Of a stretch of 64,000 bases of DNA, positions 1 through 11,039 are shown one piece after another (the stretch's first letter is position 1; each line of letters begins with the position of its first letter). The notes beneath the pieces were generated by a model. That model ran no database searches and was not told the DNA's origin. It saw only the letters and a program-made list of their open reading frames with translations. The translations under genes were made by a program, and so were the position numbers. Source of the DNA: Pseudomonas sp. LRP2-20 (lineage in GTDB: Bacteria; Pseudomonadota; Gammaproteobacteria; Pseudomonadales; Pseudomonadaceae); the NCBI RefSeq assembly GCF_024349685.1, contig NZ_AP025944.1:4470001-4534000 (forward strand), read 5' to 3'.

Positions 1-1416
1 GTGGTGCTCAAGCGCATGCGCGGGCAGACCCGCTGGGATGCCAGCCACAGCCTGCGCCAGCAGGTGCTGGCGGCAGCGCAGGAGGGCAATGCCGAGAAGG
101 CGCTGGGGCTGCTGGGCGCGCGGTACAAGGTTACCGATCAGGCGATTCGGGAGAATCCGTTCAGTCAGGAGGTGGAGCGGTATCTGAAGCAGGGGATGGC
201 GCAGGTTCAAGAGATGAAGGAACTGCGCATCTCCGGGAGCAGGACGGTGACGCTGGAGCTGACGACGACGGCGCGGGCCAAGCCGAGTTTTCTCGGGCTG
301 CTGACCTCCGGCGGCGGGGGTGGTTTGAACGCCGGGATGCTCTGGTTCAACGTGATCTCACTACAGAATGCCTACCACAGTTTGCAAAGGAGCAATGCGC
401 CGGAATACACGACCGGGTTTGCGGCATCGATTTTCGGGGTGATCGGCGCGGCGGCAGCGACCTTGGTCAGTGTGCGGGCGACGCAGAAGGCGTTGGTGTT
501 GAGATTGAGCAGCACGTTGCCGGGGATGGCGTTTGGTAATGGGCTGATCAAGTTTATGGGAAGTAACTTATTTGCCAGGCTTTCTGGTTACCCCGCAATA
601 ATTATGAGTTTACTTTCAGATATAGCGAAATATAGACGACAGAAAGAACAGGGGGATCCTACATCTGCTCAGCTCACACTCTATGGGGGTGGTGCTGTTG
701 CCGCAGGCGCCGTCCTCACCCTTGAGGGCAGCCTAGCAATTGCGGGAGCGACTTTAGTAATTCCTTTTGCCGGTTGGGCTGCCGCAGCTATTGTATTAGT
801 AGGAGCGACCATATTAGCAGGAGGCTTATATCTCCATGCGAAGGCAAGCGAGAGGATACATAGCCCGTTAGAACTCTGGGTAAGCAGAAGCATATTCGGC
901 ACTCGCCTTAATGACGGAGAAAACCGAGTCAACTTAAAGCTAGATCACAACAAAAAACTTCCTGGCTTCCAGAGCTTAAAGGAAGAAGTCAAAGCCTGGT
1001 ATGACACGTACTACTCCCCCATTCTCATCTCCTCTGAAGAAGCAAAAGCATTAGGATTCGAAAACCTAGATAGCAAATGGACTGACAATAGCTACTGGTC
1101 TCTCCCAAACTGGACTTCCATCACCCACAACGAGGTTGATAGCACTCCACCCACAGTAGAGTTCACGGTGCTTTTGAAAGGCTTCGTACTAGGACAAAGC
1201 CAGTGGAGCGCCACTATATTTAGAAGTCAGAATGGCGATCATATATCAACACTTTCAGACAACCCTATTTGCCATGAAGTCTCTGGCGGCTTGATACTTA
1301 ATTTCAAGATCACGCCACCTTACCACGCAGACATCACACTAAGCATTTCCTACCAACCAGGTTCTGGCCTAGATGGTGAAGCGGTTATTCAATCACTATT
1401 TTCCCTATCGAGATAA
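1..1416 (+). CDS. T6SS effector, VasX/BTH_I2691-like, C-terminal part (5' truncated by window)
   Basis: The frame is open from base 1, so this is the 3' part (471 codons visible) of a larger gene whose start lies upstream. The visible part is rich in Gly/Ala hydrophobic segments at roughly residues 105-120, 139-160, 175-205 and 225-280, followed by a soluble tail of about 190 residues. This resembles the C-terminal membrane region of VasX-like T6SS cargo effectors, which are thought to permeabilise membranes. A DUF6708 gene follows after 2 bp and then a PAAR gene, the usual company of such effectors. From about base 540 the DNA becomes clearly AT-richer and uses ATA and AGA codons, which are rare in the flanking genes. 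The family call is by resemblance and context; pore formation is inferred. Confidence 0.7.
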   Translation: MVLKRMRGQTRWDASHSLRQQVLAAAQEGNAEKALGLLGARYKVTDQAIRENPFSQEVERYLKQGMAQVQEMKELRISGSRTVTLELTTTARAKPSFLGLLTSGGGGGLNAGMLWFNVISLQNAYHSLQRSNAPEYTTGFAASIFGVIGAAAATLVSVRATQKALVLRLSSTLPGMAFGNGLIKFMGSNLFARLSGYPAIIMSLLSDIAKYRRQKEQGDPTSAQLTLYGGGAVAAGAVLTLEGSLAIAGATLVIPFAGWAAAAIVLVGATILAGGLYLHAKASERIHSPLELWVSRSIFGTRLNDGENRVNLKLDHNKKLPGFQSLKEEVKAWYDTYYSPILISSEEAKALGFENLDSKWTDNSYWSLPNWTSITHNEVDSTPPTVEFTVLLKGFVLGQSQWSATIFRSQNGDHISTLSDNPICHEVSGGLILNFKITPPYHADITLSISYQPGSGLDGEAVIQSLFSLSR

Positions 1417-1418
1417 TT

Positions 1419-2312
1419 ATGGCTATTTTATGGCTGTTCACGCCTCACACCAAAACTCAATACCGTGCTTACATCACCGACCAGCTTGCGAGCATTGATA
1501 CGCATATTTTATCCTTGCGAAACCCTTGGGTATCGGACTCCGTATTCATGGGAAAGCTTTACACCGCCATGCTCGCAACACTTGCCCTATTTACCTACCC
1601 TGAAATCCTGGACAACGAATATCGTCCACTGATAATTTCAGACGCCCATTCAATAGCCATATATATATTTACACCATTCATTTTCTCACCCTTTCTAGCT
1701 TATCGGATTTACTACATAAAAAACCTCTCACAAATATACTTCAATCGCTCTACCAAAAAAATCCTCTACCAACGCGGCAAGAAACTTATCGTATTCGACT
1801 GGAACAACATCGCTGGCGGGCTCTTCAAACGCACCGAATTCGGCGGTTCATCCTTCAGCACCAGCTACGCCCTTGCCTTCGCCCCCTACCGAGCCGACGG
1901 CACGCTCCATCAAAAAGACTGCCTCTGGACAGACAGCAACGAACCCACCGAATCCGACCTCAAACACGTCGCCGAAGTCTGGGAATACCTGCGCCATTTC
2001 ATGGACCACGGCCCCGACAAGCTCCCCCCGCCCGGCCCACCCAACTGGTGGCACAAACCGCTCCATGCCATCTGCCTGACCCCGGCCGAAGCCTGGCGTC
2101 ACTACGCGCCCTGGCGAACCGGCGAGCCCGGTGAAATGCAGGGCAAGAAGAACTGGCAACTGCCGTTCTGGTTCGTGCTGTTCCCCTACAACCTCACGGT
2201 CGCCCTCTGCTGGTATGTCATCTGCCGGCTGTTCAACGTTCGTGCAGCGCCCGCACCACCAGAAGCCTTTGAGGAACGCCCCATTCAACCCAACAAAAGG
2301 AAGCGCAAATGA
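1419..2312 (+). CDS. DUF6708 domain membrane protein, T6SS effector-associated
   Basis: This is a 297-residue protein starting 2 bp after the effector stop. Hydrophobic segments are visible near residues 47-62, 76-98 and 248-268, so it is probably an inner-membrane protein with a cytosolic middle domain containing aromatic-rich W/P motifs (GPPNWWHKPLH near 206). The composition resembles DUF6708 proteins found next to VasX-like effectors and PAAR proteins. It may be the immunity partner or an accessory of the upstream toxin; neither role can be read from the sequence. Its stop overlaps the start of the PAAR gene in an ATGA tetranucleotide, so the three genes are very likely co-transcribed. 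The first 400 bases share the low GC of the end of the effector gene and the rest is GC-rich. Confidence 0.65.
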   Translation: MAILWLFTPHTKTQYRAYITDQLASIDTHILSLRNPWVSDSVFMGKLYTAMLATLALFTYPEILDNEYRPLIISDAHSIAIYIFTPFIFSPFLAYRIYYIKNLSQIYFNRSTKKILYQRGKKLIVFDWNNIAGGLFKRTEFGGSSFSTSYALAFAPYRADGTLHQKDCLWTDSNEPTESDLKHVAEVWEYLRHFMDHGPDKLPPPGPPNWWHKPLHAICLTPAEAWRHYAPWRTGEPGEMQGKKNWQLPFWFVLFPYNLTVALCWYVICRLFNVRAAPAPPEAFEERPIQPNKRKRK

Positions 2313-2566
2313 AAGCCGTCATACTCGTAGGTGATCTGCATGTCTGCCCCCTCCACGGCGAAGGCACCGTGGAAACCGGCTCAAGCTCGACACTCGTCAA
2401 CGGCAGGGCCATCGCGCGGGTGGGCGACAGGGTCAGCTGTGGTGCAATCATCGAAACCGGCGCCGCCTGCACGATGATCGAGGGCCAGCCGGCCGCCAGG
2501 GACGGTGATAGCACCAGCCACGGCGGCACCCTGGTGGCAGGCGCCCCGGGCTGGCAGATTGGCTGA
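2309..2566 (+). CDS. PAAR domain protein (T6SS spike tip)
   Basis: This 85-residue protein consists of a single PAAR domain. It has repeated G-D and C/H motifs (VGDLHVCPLHG near the start, VGDRVSCG near 38-45, DGDSTSHGG near 65-73) and ends in APGWQIG. PAAR proteins cap the VgrG trimer and bind zinc through Cys and His. There is no extra toxin domain, so it is an adaptor that would load the upstream effector. The start overlaps the DUF6708 stop by 4 bp (ATGA). A bidirectional hairpin terminator follows 22 bp after the stop. Confidence 0.88.
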   Translation: MKAVILVGDLHVCPLHGEGTVETGSSSTLVNGRAIARVGDRVSCGAIIETGAACTMIEGQPAARDGDSTSHGGTLVAGAPGWQIG

Positions 2567-2587
2567 GTGCGGTTTTCGGCAGACGAA

Positions 2588-2620
2588 AAAAAACGCCACC
2601 TCGTAAGAGATGGCGTTTTT
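2588..2620. terminator. bidirectional intrinsic terminator
   Basis: An 11-bp hairpin (AACGCCACCTC / GAGATGGCGTT, one mismatch, GTAA loop) is flanked by an A-run on the left and a T-run on the right. It can end the PAAR operon on the plus strand and the tRNA array on the minus strand. Confidence 0.85.
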
Positions 2621-2625
2621 CGATT

Positions 2626-2701
<76 letters not shown>

Positions 2702-2786
2702 AATTTGAAGCTTTACAACTCTCGGCGTGAAGCGCCATTACGACCTTCACCACCACTGCACCGCATAGACGCCACAGTATTTAAAC

Positions 2787-2862
<76 letters not shown>

Positions 2863-2865
2863 ATT

Positions 2866-2941
2866 TGGCGTCCCCTAGGGGACTCGAACCCCTGTTACCG
2901 CCGTGAAAGGGCGGTGTCCTAGGCCACTAGACGAAGGGGAC
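2866..2941 (-). tRNA. tRNA-Glu(TTC)
   Basis: A 76-nt cloverleaf with acceptor GTCCCCT/AGGGGAC and encoded GCCA. The anticodon loop CTTTCAC contains TTC. It forms a tight Glu-Gly unit with the gene at 2787. Confidence 0.97.
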
Positions 2942-3030
2942 ACACAACACTTTTCAGTGCACCAGAACAGAACCTCACGATTCAGCCTGGATTTTCTTTT
3001 CCTGCCTCGCCGAAGCGTTGCCGGATAAAC

Positions 3031-3106
<76 letters not shown>

Positions 3107-3110
3107 AATT

Positions 3111-3186
3111 TGGCGTCCCCTAGGGGACTCGAACCCCTGTTACCGCCGTGAAAGGGCGGTGTCCTAGGCCACTAGACGAAGGGGAC
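3111..3186 (-). tRNA. tRNA-Glu(TTC)
   Basis: First gene of the array in transcription order, 76 nt, anticodon TTC. Its sequence is the same as that of the copy at 2866-2941. Confidence 0.97.
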
Positions 3187-3260
3187 ACGCTGCTGGCATT
3201 ACTGCCTGCTTTCACTCCCTGCCGCGTTTCGCTGTGTGCTTTACGCTGCAAGTGGCGCGC

Positions 3261-3289
3261 ATTCTATGGAGGCTTCGAACAGGCGTCAA
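3261..3289 (-). promoter_or_regulatory. strong sigma-70 promoter of the tRNA array
   Basis: On the minus strand TTGACG is followed by a 17-bp spacer and TAGAAT, then a GC-only discriminator (GCGCGCC). This is the pattern of stringently controlled stable-RNA promoters. An A/T-only-like stretch just upstream (3290-3317) could act as an UP element. Transcription would start near 3254, about 70 nt before the first tRNA. The rest of 3187-3523 holds no gene I can support. Confidence 0.85.
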
Positions 3290-3523
3290 CCCCTTTCTAT
3301 AAATTTATTTAAATCAATGACTTCGGTACCTATAGAAGGCGCCGCCAGGGCATGCCGAAGGATTGGCGTTGATTTTCTGACACAGTCGTCGCAAAGTGCC
3401 ATCACTCGAGGAATGCGGCAGTCAGCCGACAAAGTGCAACAAGGCTACCGCGCTGGTCCCTTCGCGGCAGCGGCCGCTGGCACTACACTCTATTAAGCAA
3501 AACTTCTTGATGAGGCGTTAACG

Positions 3524-4291
3524 GTGACACCACTTCTGATCACTCTGCTCATCGTGGCGGGTATCGCGTTGCTGATCGTGATCGGCTACCTCAACAACGT
3601 GGTCGAAAACAGCAAGCTCGAACGTGCGCGACTGAAGATCGACCTGGCCGACCGGGTCCGCCGTTGTGGCGAAATCACCGAGACCTTCCCCGGCCAGTTC
3701 ATGACCCCGGCGCTGAAACTGGTGCTGGCCCGCCTGGAGCTGAACCTCAACCAGCGGCGCCTGGCGCTGGACAAGCACAGCAGCGAACTCAAGGCGCGCA
3801 TCGCCGAACTCGAGGGGCTGATCGCCCAGGGCGAAAGGATCCCGGTGAACAACCCGCCCAGCCCGATCCAGACCGAGGTCAAGGCCAAGGATGTGCGATT
3901 CCTGCTCGAAGCGCTGCACACCCAGATCGTCAAGGCCACCCAGGAAAACGTCCTGCAGAACACTGAGGGCAAGCACTGGGTCAAGGAGATCCGCCACATC
4001 CTGGTGCTGCTGCATATCGAGTTCTTCAACAACCTCGGCCAGCAGGCGCTGCAGCAAGAACAGCCGGGCCAGGCGCGGCTGGCTTTCGAGCGCGGCGTGC
4101 AGTACCTGCGCAAGCAGCCGGAGCCAAAAGTGTATGAAGAGCAGCTGACGTACCTGGAGAAACTGCTGGCCCGGGCCAATGCCCAGGTGCTGGACAAGAT
4201 GGAGCCGGCGGAGAACGAACAGAACGAACTGACCCAGGGGCTCAAGACCGATGAGGACGAGACCTGGAAAAAGCGGGTGATCTACGACTGA
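3524..4291 (+). CDS. conserved membrane-anchored protein of unknown function
   Basis: A 255-residue protein with a GTG start preceded by GAGG at 8 nt. Residues 3-24 form one N-terminal membrane helix and the rest is charged and largely helical, with probable coiled coil at about 70-115. The second half (about 125-235) has helical-hairpin character reminiscent of TPR-like repeats, but I see no catalytic motif. I do not recognise a characterised family. It is a single-gene unit lying between the tRNA array and a REP doublet, so its neighbours give no functional hint. Confidence 0.8.
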   Translation: MTPLLITLLIVAGIALLIVIGYLNNVVENSKLERARLKIDLADRVRRCGEITETFPGQFMTPALKLVLARLELNLNQRRLALDKHSSELKARIAELEGLIAQGERIPVNNPPSPIQTEVKAKDVRFLLEALHTQIVKATQENVLQNTEGKHWVKEIRHILVLLHIEFFNNLGQQALQQEQPGQARLAFERGVQYLRKQPEPKVYEEQLTYLEKLLARANAQVLDKMEPAENEQNELTQGLKTDEDETWKKRVIYD

Positions 4292-4306
4292 CCCTGAAGC
4301 CTGTAC

Positions 4307-4383
4307 CGGCCTCATCGCGGCCAAAGCCGCTCCCACAGTGAATGCACAGTCCTGTAGGAGCGGCTTTTAGCCGCGAAGAGGCC
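4307..4383. repeat. REP doublet
   Basis: Two inverted GCGGCT/AGCCGC palindromes with a GTAGGAGCGGC or CGCTCCCAC edge lie head to head between convergent genes. Confidence 0.8.
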
Positions 4384-4401
4384 ATTACAGGCTGAACCAC
4401 A

Positions 4402-4884
4402 TTAGCAGTCGGTCAACTCCAGGAAGATCGCTGCCAACCTTTCCAGCCCCACCTGATCCGCCTCACTGAAGCGCGCCAGTTTCGGGCTGTCGAGGTCCAG
4501 CACACCAATCAACCGCCCTGCCTTCACCAGCGGAATCACCAGCTCGCTGTTCGACGCGCTGTCACATGCAATATGCCCCGGGAACGCATGCACATCCTCG
4601 ACCCGCTGGGTCTGCCGGGTGGCCGCCGCCGCGCCGCACACGCCCTTGCTGAACGGAATGCGCACGCAGGCCACCTGGCCCTGGAACGGGCCGAGCACCA
4701 GCTCTTCGTTGCGGTTGAGGTAGAAGCCCGCCCAGTTCAGGTCGTCCACCTGGTTGTAGAGAAACGCCGAAAACTGCGCGGCGTTGGCGATGAAGTCGCG
4801 TTCGTCGGCAAACAGCGCCTGCACTTGCGCCGCCAGCAGGTTGTAGCCGTCGAGGCCAGCGCCACTGGCATTGAGGTCGATCAT
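4402..4884 (-). CDS. msrC: free methionine-(R)-sulfoxide reductase (GAF type)
   Basis: A 160-residue single GAF-domain protein that reduces free Met-(R)-O with thioredoxin as electron source, in the cytosol. The three cysteines expected for fRMsr are present at C73 (VACVRIPF), C83 (KGVCGAA) and C107 (HIACDSAS), followed by the GAF core LIGVLDLDSP. The ATG at 4884 (MIDLNAS) was chosen because it sits 2 bp after the upstream ATPase stop; a longer frame would run into that gene. It is co-transcribed with the DUF815 ATPase. With MsrB and GPx about 4 kb away, it belongs to a repair-rich neighbourhood. Confidence 0.9.
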   Translation of the reverse strand: MIDLNASGAGLDGYNLLAAQVQALFADERDFIANAAQFSAFLYNQVDDLNWAGFYLNRNEELVLGPFQGQVACVRIPFSKGVCGAAAATRQTQRVEDVHAFPGHIACDSASNSELVIPLVKAGRLIGVLDLDSPKLARFSEADQVGLERLAAIFLELTDC

Positions 4885-4886
4885 GT

Positions 4887-5774
4887 TTACTTTTGCTCCA
4901 GCAATTGCAGCCCGACCCAGTAGCGGGCGAACTGATAGGCACAACGGCCATTACGGTTGCCGCGGCCGGTGGCCCAGCGCACGGCGAGGATGTCGAGTTC
5001 TTCGGTACGCTGCCAGGCCAGGCCGGCGGGGCGTGCCAACTGGCCGATCCAGTGCTCGACCACGTCGAGGAAATGCTCCTGGGTGAACGGGTAGAACGAC
5101 AGCCACAAGCCAAAACGGTCCGACAAGGCAATCTTGTCTTCCACCGCTTCGCTGGGGTGCAGTTCACCGTCGACACGCTTCCAGTTCTCGTTGTCGCTTT
5201 CCTTCTCCGGCACCAGGTGGCGGCGGTTGGAAGTGGCGTACAGCAGCACGTTGTCTGGCGCCTGTTCGAGCGAGCCATCGAGCACGCTCTTGAGCACGCG
5301 GTAATCACCCTCCCCGGCTTCGAACGACAGGTCGTCGCAGAACAGGATGAAGCGTTGCGGCAGCTTTTGCAGCTGCTCGACGACACGTGGCAGGTCGGCC
5401 AGGTGGTCGCGCTCGATTTCGATCAGGCGCAGCCCGGCACCTGCATGCTCGGCCAGCAGGGCGCGCACCAGCGAAGATTTGCCGGTGCCACGCGAGCCCC
5501 ACAGCAAGGCGTGGTTGGCCGGTAAGCCGTTGATGAACTGGTGGGTGTTGCGGCCCAGCTGATCACGTTGCCTGTCGACCCCGATCAGGTCGGTCAGGCG
5601 GATGTCCAGGCTGACTTCCAGGGGCATCAGGTAGCCTGTGCGGCCATCGCGTTGCCAGCGCGCAGCCAGGGTGGTGGCCCAGTCGATGTCCGGGCGTGGT
5701 GCCGGCAACAGGGGTTCGAGACGTGCCAGCACCGATTCGGCGCGGTCCAGGAAAGCAATCAAGCGAGCGTCCAT
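4887..5774 (-). CDS. DUF815 family AAA-type ATPase
   Basis: A 295-residue P-loop ATPase with Walker A GSRGTGKSS at 93-101 and Walker B ILFCDDL at 143-149. The sensor-like ATSNRRHL follows near 180. An N-terminal part of about 80 residues, with MPLEVSLDIRLTDLIG, precedes the core. This matches DUF815 (predicted AAA+ superfamily) proteins, whose substrate is unknown. The stop lies 2 bp before the msrC start on the same strand, so the two genes form an operon. The length is typical of the family. No partner domain suggests a specific target. Confidence 0.85.
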   Translation of the reverse strand: MDARLIAFLDRAESVLARLEPLLPAPRPDIDWATTLAARWQRDGRTGYLMPLEVSLDIRLTDLIGVDRQRDQLGRNTHQFINGLPANHALLWGSRGTGKSSLVRALLAEHAGAGLRLIEIERDHLADLPRVVEQLQKLPQRFILFCDDLSFEAGEGDYRVLKSVLDGSLEQAPDNVLLYATSNRRHLVPEKESDNENWKRVDGELHPSEAVEDKIALSDRFGLWLSFYPFTQEHFLDVVEHWIGQLARPAGLAWQRTEELDILAVRWATGRGNRNGRCAYQFARYWVGLQLLEQK

Positions 5775-5808
5775 CAGGGCTCCTGCAAATTCAGATTCGG
5801 GGCTGCTG

Positions 5809-5912
5809 TGCCGGCCTCTTCGCGGCTGAAGCCGCTCCTACAGGAACACCACAGGCCTCAAGGGCAGTGATAAACCTGTGGGAGCGGCTTCAGCCGCGAA
5901 GAGGCCGGCACA
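5809..5912. repeat. REP doublet
   Basis: Inverted pair of GCGGCTGAAGCCGC palindromes between the divergently oriented ATPase and kinase genes. Confidence 0.85.
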
Positions 5913-6016
5913 GCCAGTAGAACAATCAAGGCTGAATGTGTGACAGACCCACCAGCAGCCGGGGCTGTTCGGCTATGCTTGCGCAGCGCAAGGGACGTGA
6001 AACCGGCTCGGGACCC

Positions 6017-8318
<2,302 letters not shown>

Positions 8319-8329
<11 letters not shown>

Positions 8330-8807
8330 GCAGGCGCTCGATGTCGGCTTCCAGTGCCTGGGGCTTGGTGCTCGGCGCGTAACGGCTGACCTTGCCGCTG
8401 GCCGGGTCCACCAGGAACTTGGTGAAGTTCCACTTGATCTTCTGCGTGCCGAACAGGCCCGGGGCGCGTTGCTTGAGTGCGACGAACAGCGGATGGGCGC
8501 CTGGGCCATTGACCTCGATCTTGCGAAACAGCGGAAAGCTCACGCCGAAATTGGCTTCGCAGAACTGCGCGATTTCCCGTGCATCGCCCGGTTCCTGCTT
8601 GCCGAACTGGTTGCACGGGAAGCCCAGCACCACCAGGCCACGCGTGCGGTAGTCCCGCCACAGCTGCTCCAGGCCCTGGTACTGCGGGGTGAAGCCACAC
8701 TGGCTGGCGGTGTTGACCACCAGCAGCGCCTTGCCAGCAAAGTCGCCGAGCGTTTTCTGCTCGCCGCCCAGGGTCACGCAGGGGATATCCAGCATCGATC
8801 CGGCCAT
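8319..8807 (-). CDS. glutathione peroxidase family thiol peroxidase
   Basis: A 163-residue protein reducing peroxides. The peroxidatic motif NTASQCGFT gives C37, a normal Cys codon and not selenocysteine. The conserved GFPCNQFGKQEP (62-73) holds the Gln of the catalytic tetrad, and KWNFTKFLV near 125 supplies the Trp/Asn. Bacterial Cys-GPx enzymes usually use thioredoxin. The ATG at 8807 lies 2 bp past the msrB stop and is preceded by in-frame codons that overlap msrB, so the shorter start is preferred. It forms an operon with msrB and overlaps the kinase 3' end by 11 bp in convergent orientation. Confidence 0.92.
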
Positions 8808-8809
8808 TT

Positions 8810-9211
8810 TCAGGCTCCGTCGCGGGGTTTGAAGTCCAGGCACACCGAGTTGATGCAGTAGCGCAGGCCTGTCGGTGGCGGGCCGTCGGGGAACACATGG
8901 CCCAGGTGCGCATCGCACTGGGCACAGGTGACCTCGGTGCGGATCATGCCGTGGGAGGTGTCACGGATCTCGATCATCGCGCTTTCTTCGATCGGCGCGT
9001 AGAAGCTCGGCCAGCCGCAACCGGCATCGAACTTGGTCTGCGAGTCGAACAGCGGCAGGCCACAGCAGATGCAATGGTAGACGCCGGCGCGGCGCTCGCT
9101 GTTGTACTTGCCGCTGAACGGCCGTTCGGTGCCCTTGAGGCGGCACACCTGATACTGCTCAGGGTCGAGCATGGCGCGCCATTCTTCCAGTGTCTTGTCG
9201 ATCTTTTGCAT
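8810..9211 (-). CDS. msrB: peptide methionine-(R)-sulfoxide reductase MsrB
   Basis: A 133-residue enzyme that reduces protein Met-(R)-sulfoxide. Zinc-binding Cys pairs are at C47/C50 and C96/C99, the substrate motif GCGWPSF is at 64-70, and the catalytic C119 lies in RYCINS. The length and motifs are full for the family. It is the first gene of a two-gene operon with the GPx gene and is divergent from the alanine aminotransferase gene 168 bp away. Confidence 0.96.
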   Translation of the reverse strand: MQKIDKTLEEWRAMLDPEQYQVCRLKGTERPFSGKYNSERRAGVYHCICCGLPLFDSQTKFDAGCGWPSFYAPIEESAMIEIRDTSHGMIRTEVTCAQCDAHLGHVFPDGPPPTGLRYCINSVCLDFKPRDGA

Positions 9212-9379
9212 AAGTGAACCTCGGCAGGCTGAATTTCACCTCGCGCCGTCTTTTCCGTAACGCGGGTGGCACGTATATTAGTTGGCTTCGTGTGCAAGGC
9301 CTCAAGTCTGGCACCCGCGCCTCGCCCTTTCAAACCTTTCGACGGCGGCGCGCCGCGTATTCTCAATCGGGATCACATC

Positions 9380-10591
9380 ATGCAGTTCAGCAAATCGAAC
9401 AAGCTCGCCAATGTCTGCTACGACATTCGCGGCCCGGTGCTCAAGCACGCCAAACGCCTGGAAGAGGAAGGCCACCGCATCCTCAAGCTGAACATTGGCA
9501 ACCCGGCGCCGTTTGGCTTCGAAGCGCCAGACGAAATCCTCCAGGATGTGATCCGCAACCTGCCCACCGCCCAGGGCTACAGCGACTCCAAGGGCCTGTT
9601 CAGCGCACGCAAGGCGGTGATGCAGTACTGCCAGCAAAAGGAAATCGAGGGCGTCACCATCGAGGACATCTACCTCGGCAACGGCGTGTCCGAGCTGATC
9701 GTGATGTCGATGCAGGCGCTGCTCAACAACGGCGACGAAGTGCTGATCCCGGCCCCCGACTACCCGCTGTGGACCGCCGCCGTGAGCCTGGCCGGTGGCA
9801 AGCCGGTGCATTACCTGTGCGACGAGCAGGCCGACTGGTTCCCGGACCTTGAGGACATCAAGGCCAAGATCACCCCGAACACCAAGGCCCTGGTGATCAT
9901 CAACCCGAACAACCCGACCGGTGCGGTGTATTCGAAAGAGCTGCTGCTGGGCATGCTGGAACTGGCGCGCCAGCACAACCTGGTGGTGTTCTCCGACGAG
10001 ATCTACGACAAGATCCTCTACGACGAAGCCGTGCACATCAGCACCGCGTCGCTGGCCCCGGACCTGCTGTGCCTGACCTTCAACGGCCTGTCCAAGTCGT
10101 ACCGGGTCGCGGGCTTCCGTTCCGGCTGGCTGATCATCTCCGGGCCCAAGCACCACGCCCAGAGCTACATCGAAGGCATCGACATGCTGGCCAACATGCG
10201 CCTGTGCGCCAACGTGCCGGCCCAGCATGCTATCCAGACCGCGCTGGGCGGCTACCAGAGCATCAACGACCTGGTACTGCCGCCGGGCCGCCTGCTGGAA
10301 CAGCGCAACCGCACCTACGAGCTGCTCAACGACATCCCGGGCGTCAGCTGCGTGAAGCCGATGGGCGCGCTGTATGCCTTCCCGAGGATCGACCCGAAGG
10401 TCTGCCCGATCCTCAACGACGAGAAGTTCGCCCTCGACCTGCTGTTGTCGGAGAAACTGCTGATCGTTCAGGGCACCGCGTTCAACTGGCCGTGGCCGGA
10501 CCACTTCCGCGTGGTGACCTTGCCGCGGGTGGATGACCTGGAAGCGGCGATTGGCCGGATTGGCAATTTCCTGCGGACCTATTCGCAGTAA
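9380..10591 (+). CDS. alaA: alanine/glutamate-pyruvate aminotransferase AlaA-like
   Basis: A 403-residue class I/II PLP aminotransferase. The lysine that binds PLP is K239 in NGLSKSYRVAGFRSGW; D206 in SDEIYD and the NPNNPTG motif (175-181) bind the cofactor and substrate. It would make alanine from pyruvate and glutamate in the cytosol. The frame is open 114 bp further upstream, but MQFSKSNKLA at 9380 matches the normal N-terminus of this family. A TATATT hexamer near 9272 could be the -10 of its promoter. Downstream lies the 227-bp inverted-repeat element. Confidence 0.93.
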   Translation: MQFSKSNKLANVCYDIRGPVLKHAKRLEEEGHRILKLNIGNPAPFGFEAPDEILQDVIRNLPTAQGYSDSKGLFSARKAVMQYCQQKEIEGVTIEDIYLGNGVSELIVMSMQALLNNGDEVLIPAPDYPLWTAAVSLAGGKPVHYLCDEQADWFPDLEDIKAKITPNTKALVIINPNNPTGAVYSKELLLGMLELARQHNLVVFSDEIYDKILYDEAVHISTASLAPDLLCLTFNGLSKSYRVAGFRSGWLIISGPKHHAQSYIEGIDMLANMRLCANVPAQHAIQTALGGYQSINDLVLPPGRLLEQRNRTYELLNDIPGVSCVKPMGALYAFPRIDPKVCPILNDEKFALDLLLSEKLLIVQGTAFNWPWPDHFRVVTLPRVDDLEAAIGRIGNFLRTYSQ

Positions 10592-10619
10592 GGTTCGCCG
10601 GGAGATTTGTGGTGTTGGC

Positions 10620-10846
10620 GAGATCGAGCGCCGCCCGCGCGGCGCATCGCGAGCTGCGCTCGCTCCTACGTTTGTTTCGGGCCAATTATTCCTGGGGGAT
10701 TTGCGCGCGGACGCTTTGGCACTTGGCGCGGTATCGCTCCGCCTGAACCAGGCGGTCGCGCGCGCCTGCTACAGGCGTTACTGGCCCGAAACAAACGTAG
10801 GAGCGAGCGCAGCTCGCGATGCGCCGCGCGGGCGGCGCTCGATCTC
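10620..10846. repeat. 227-bp long inverted-repeat element, copy A
   Basis: Arms of 65 bp (10620-10684 and 10782-10846) are perfect inverted complements, beginning GAGATCGAGCGCC and ending in CTCGATCTC. They surround a 97-bp GC-rich core. Each arm contains a GTAGGAGCGAGCG palindromic unit with the GTAG edge typical of REP sequences, so the element looks like an oversized REP pair. Two further copies are at 28286 and 55485. Short hypothetical ORFs inside it are by-products of the repeat. Confidence 0.93.
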
Positions 10847-10965
10847 CCAGACCCCGCAAACCTCAAGGCATGCACCGTTTCTTACATCCTGCAACGCTCT
10901 GTCTCACAGCCCCCACGCCATCCTCTGCCATACTCCGCCGTACACAGTTTGAAATAGTCGCCCGA

Positions 10966-10994
10966 TTGAATCGCTGCGGCCGGGACCTTATATA
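10966..10994 (+). promoter_or_regulatory. sigma-70-like promoter of htpX
   Basis: TTGAAT, a 17-bp spacer and TATATA lie about 46 bp upstream of the htpX start. A TTTGAAA hexamer just upstream (near 10948) resembles a heat-shock -35 but has no well-spaced partner. Confidence 0.6.
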
Positions 10995-11039
10995 CCCCGC
11001 AGTAAGCAACAACTCATCCGTCAGGAGAACGTAACAACC

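Noticed and set aside
10620..10846. insertion sequence or MITE with target-site duplication
   Set aside because: No direct repeat flanks any of the three copies and there is no transposase; a REP-type pair fits better.
10607..10957. small hypothetical ORFs with RSSAARAAHRELRSLLRLFRA-type peptides
   Set aside because: They are translations of the 65-bp repeat arms and occur at every copy in several frames.
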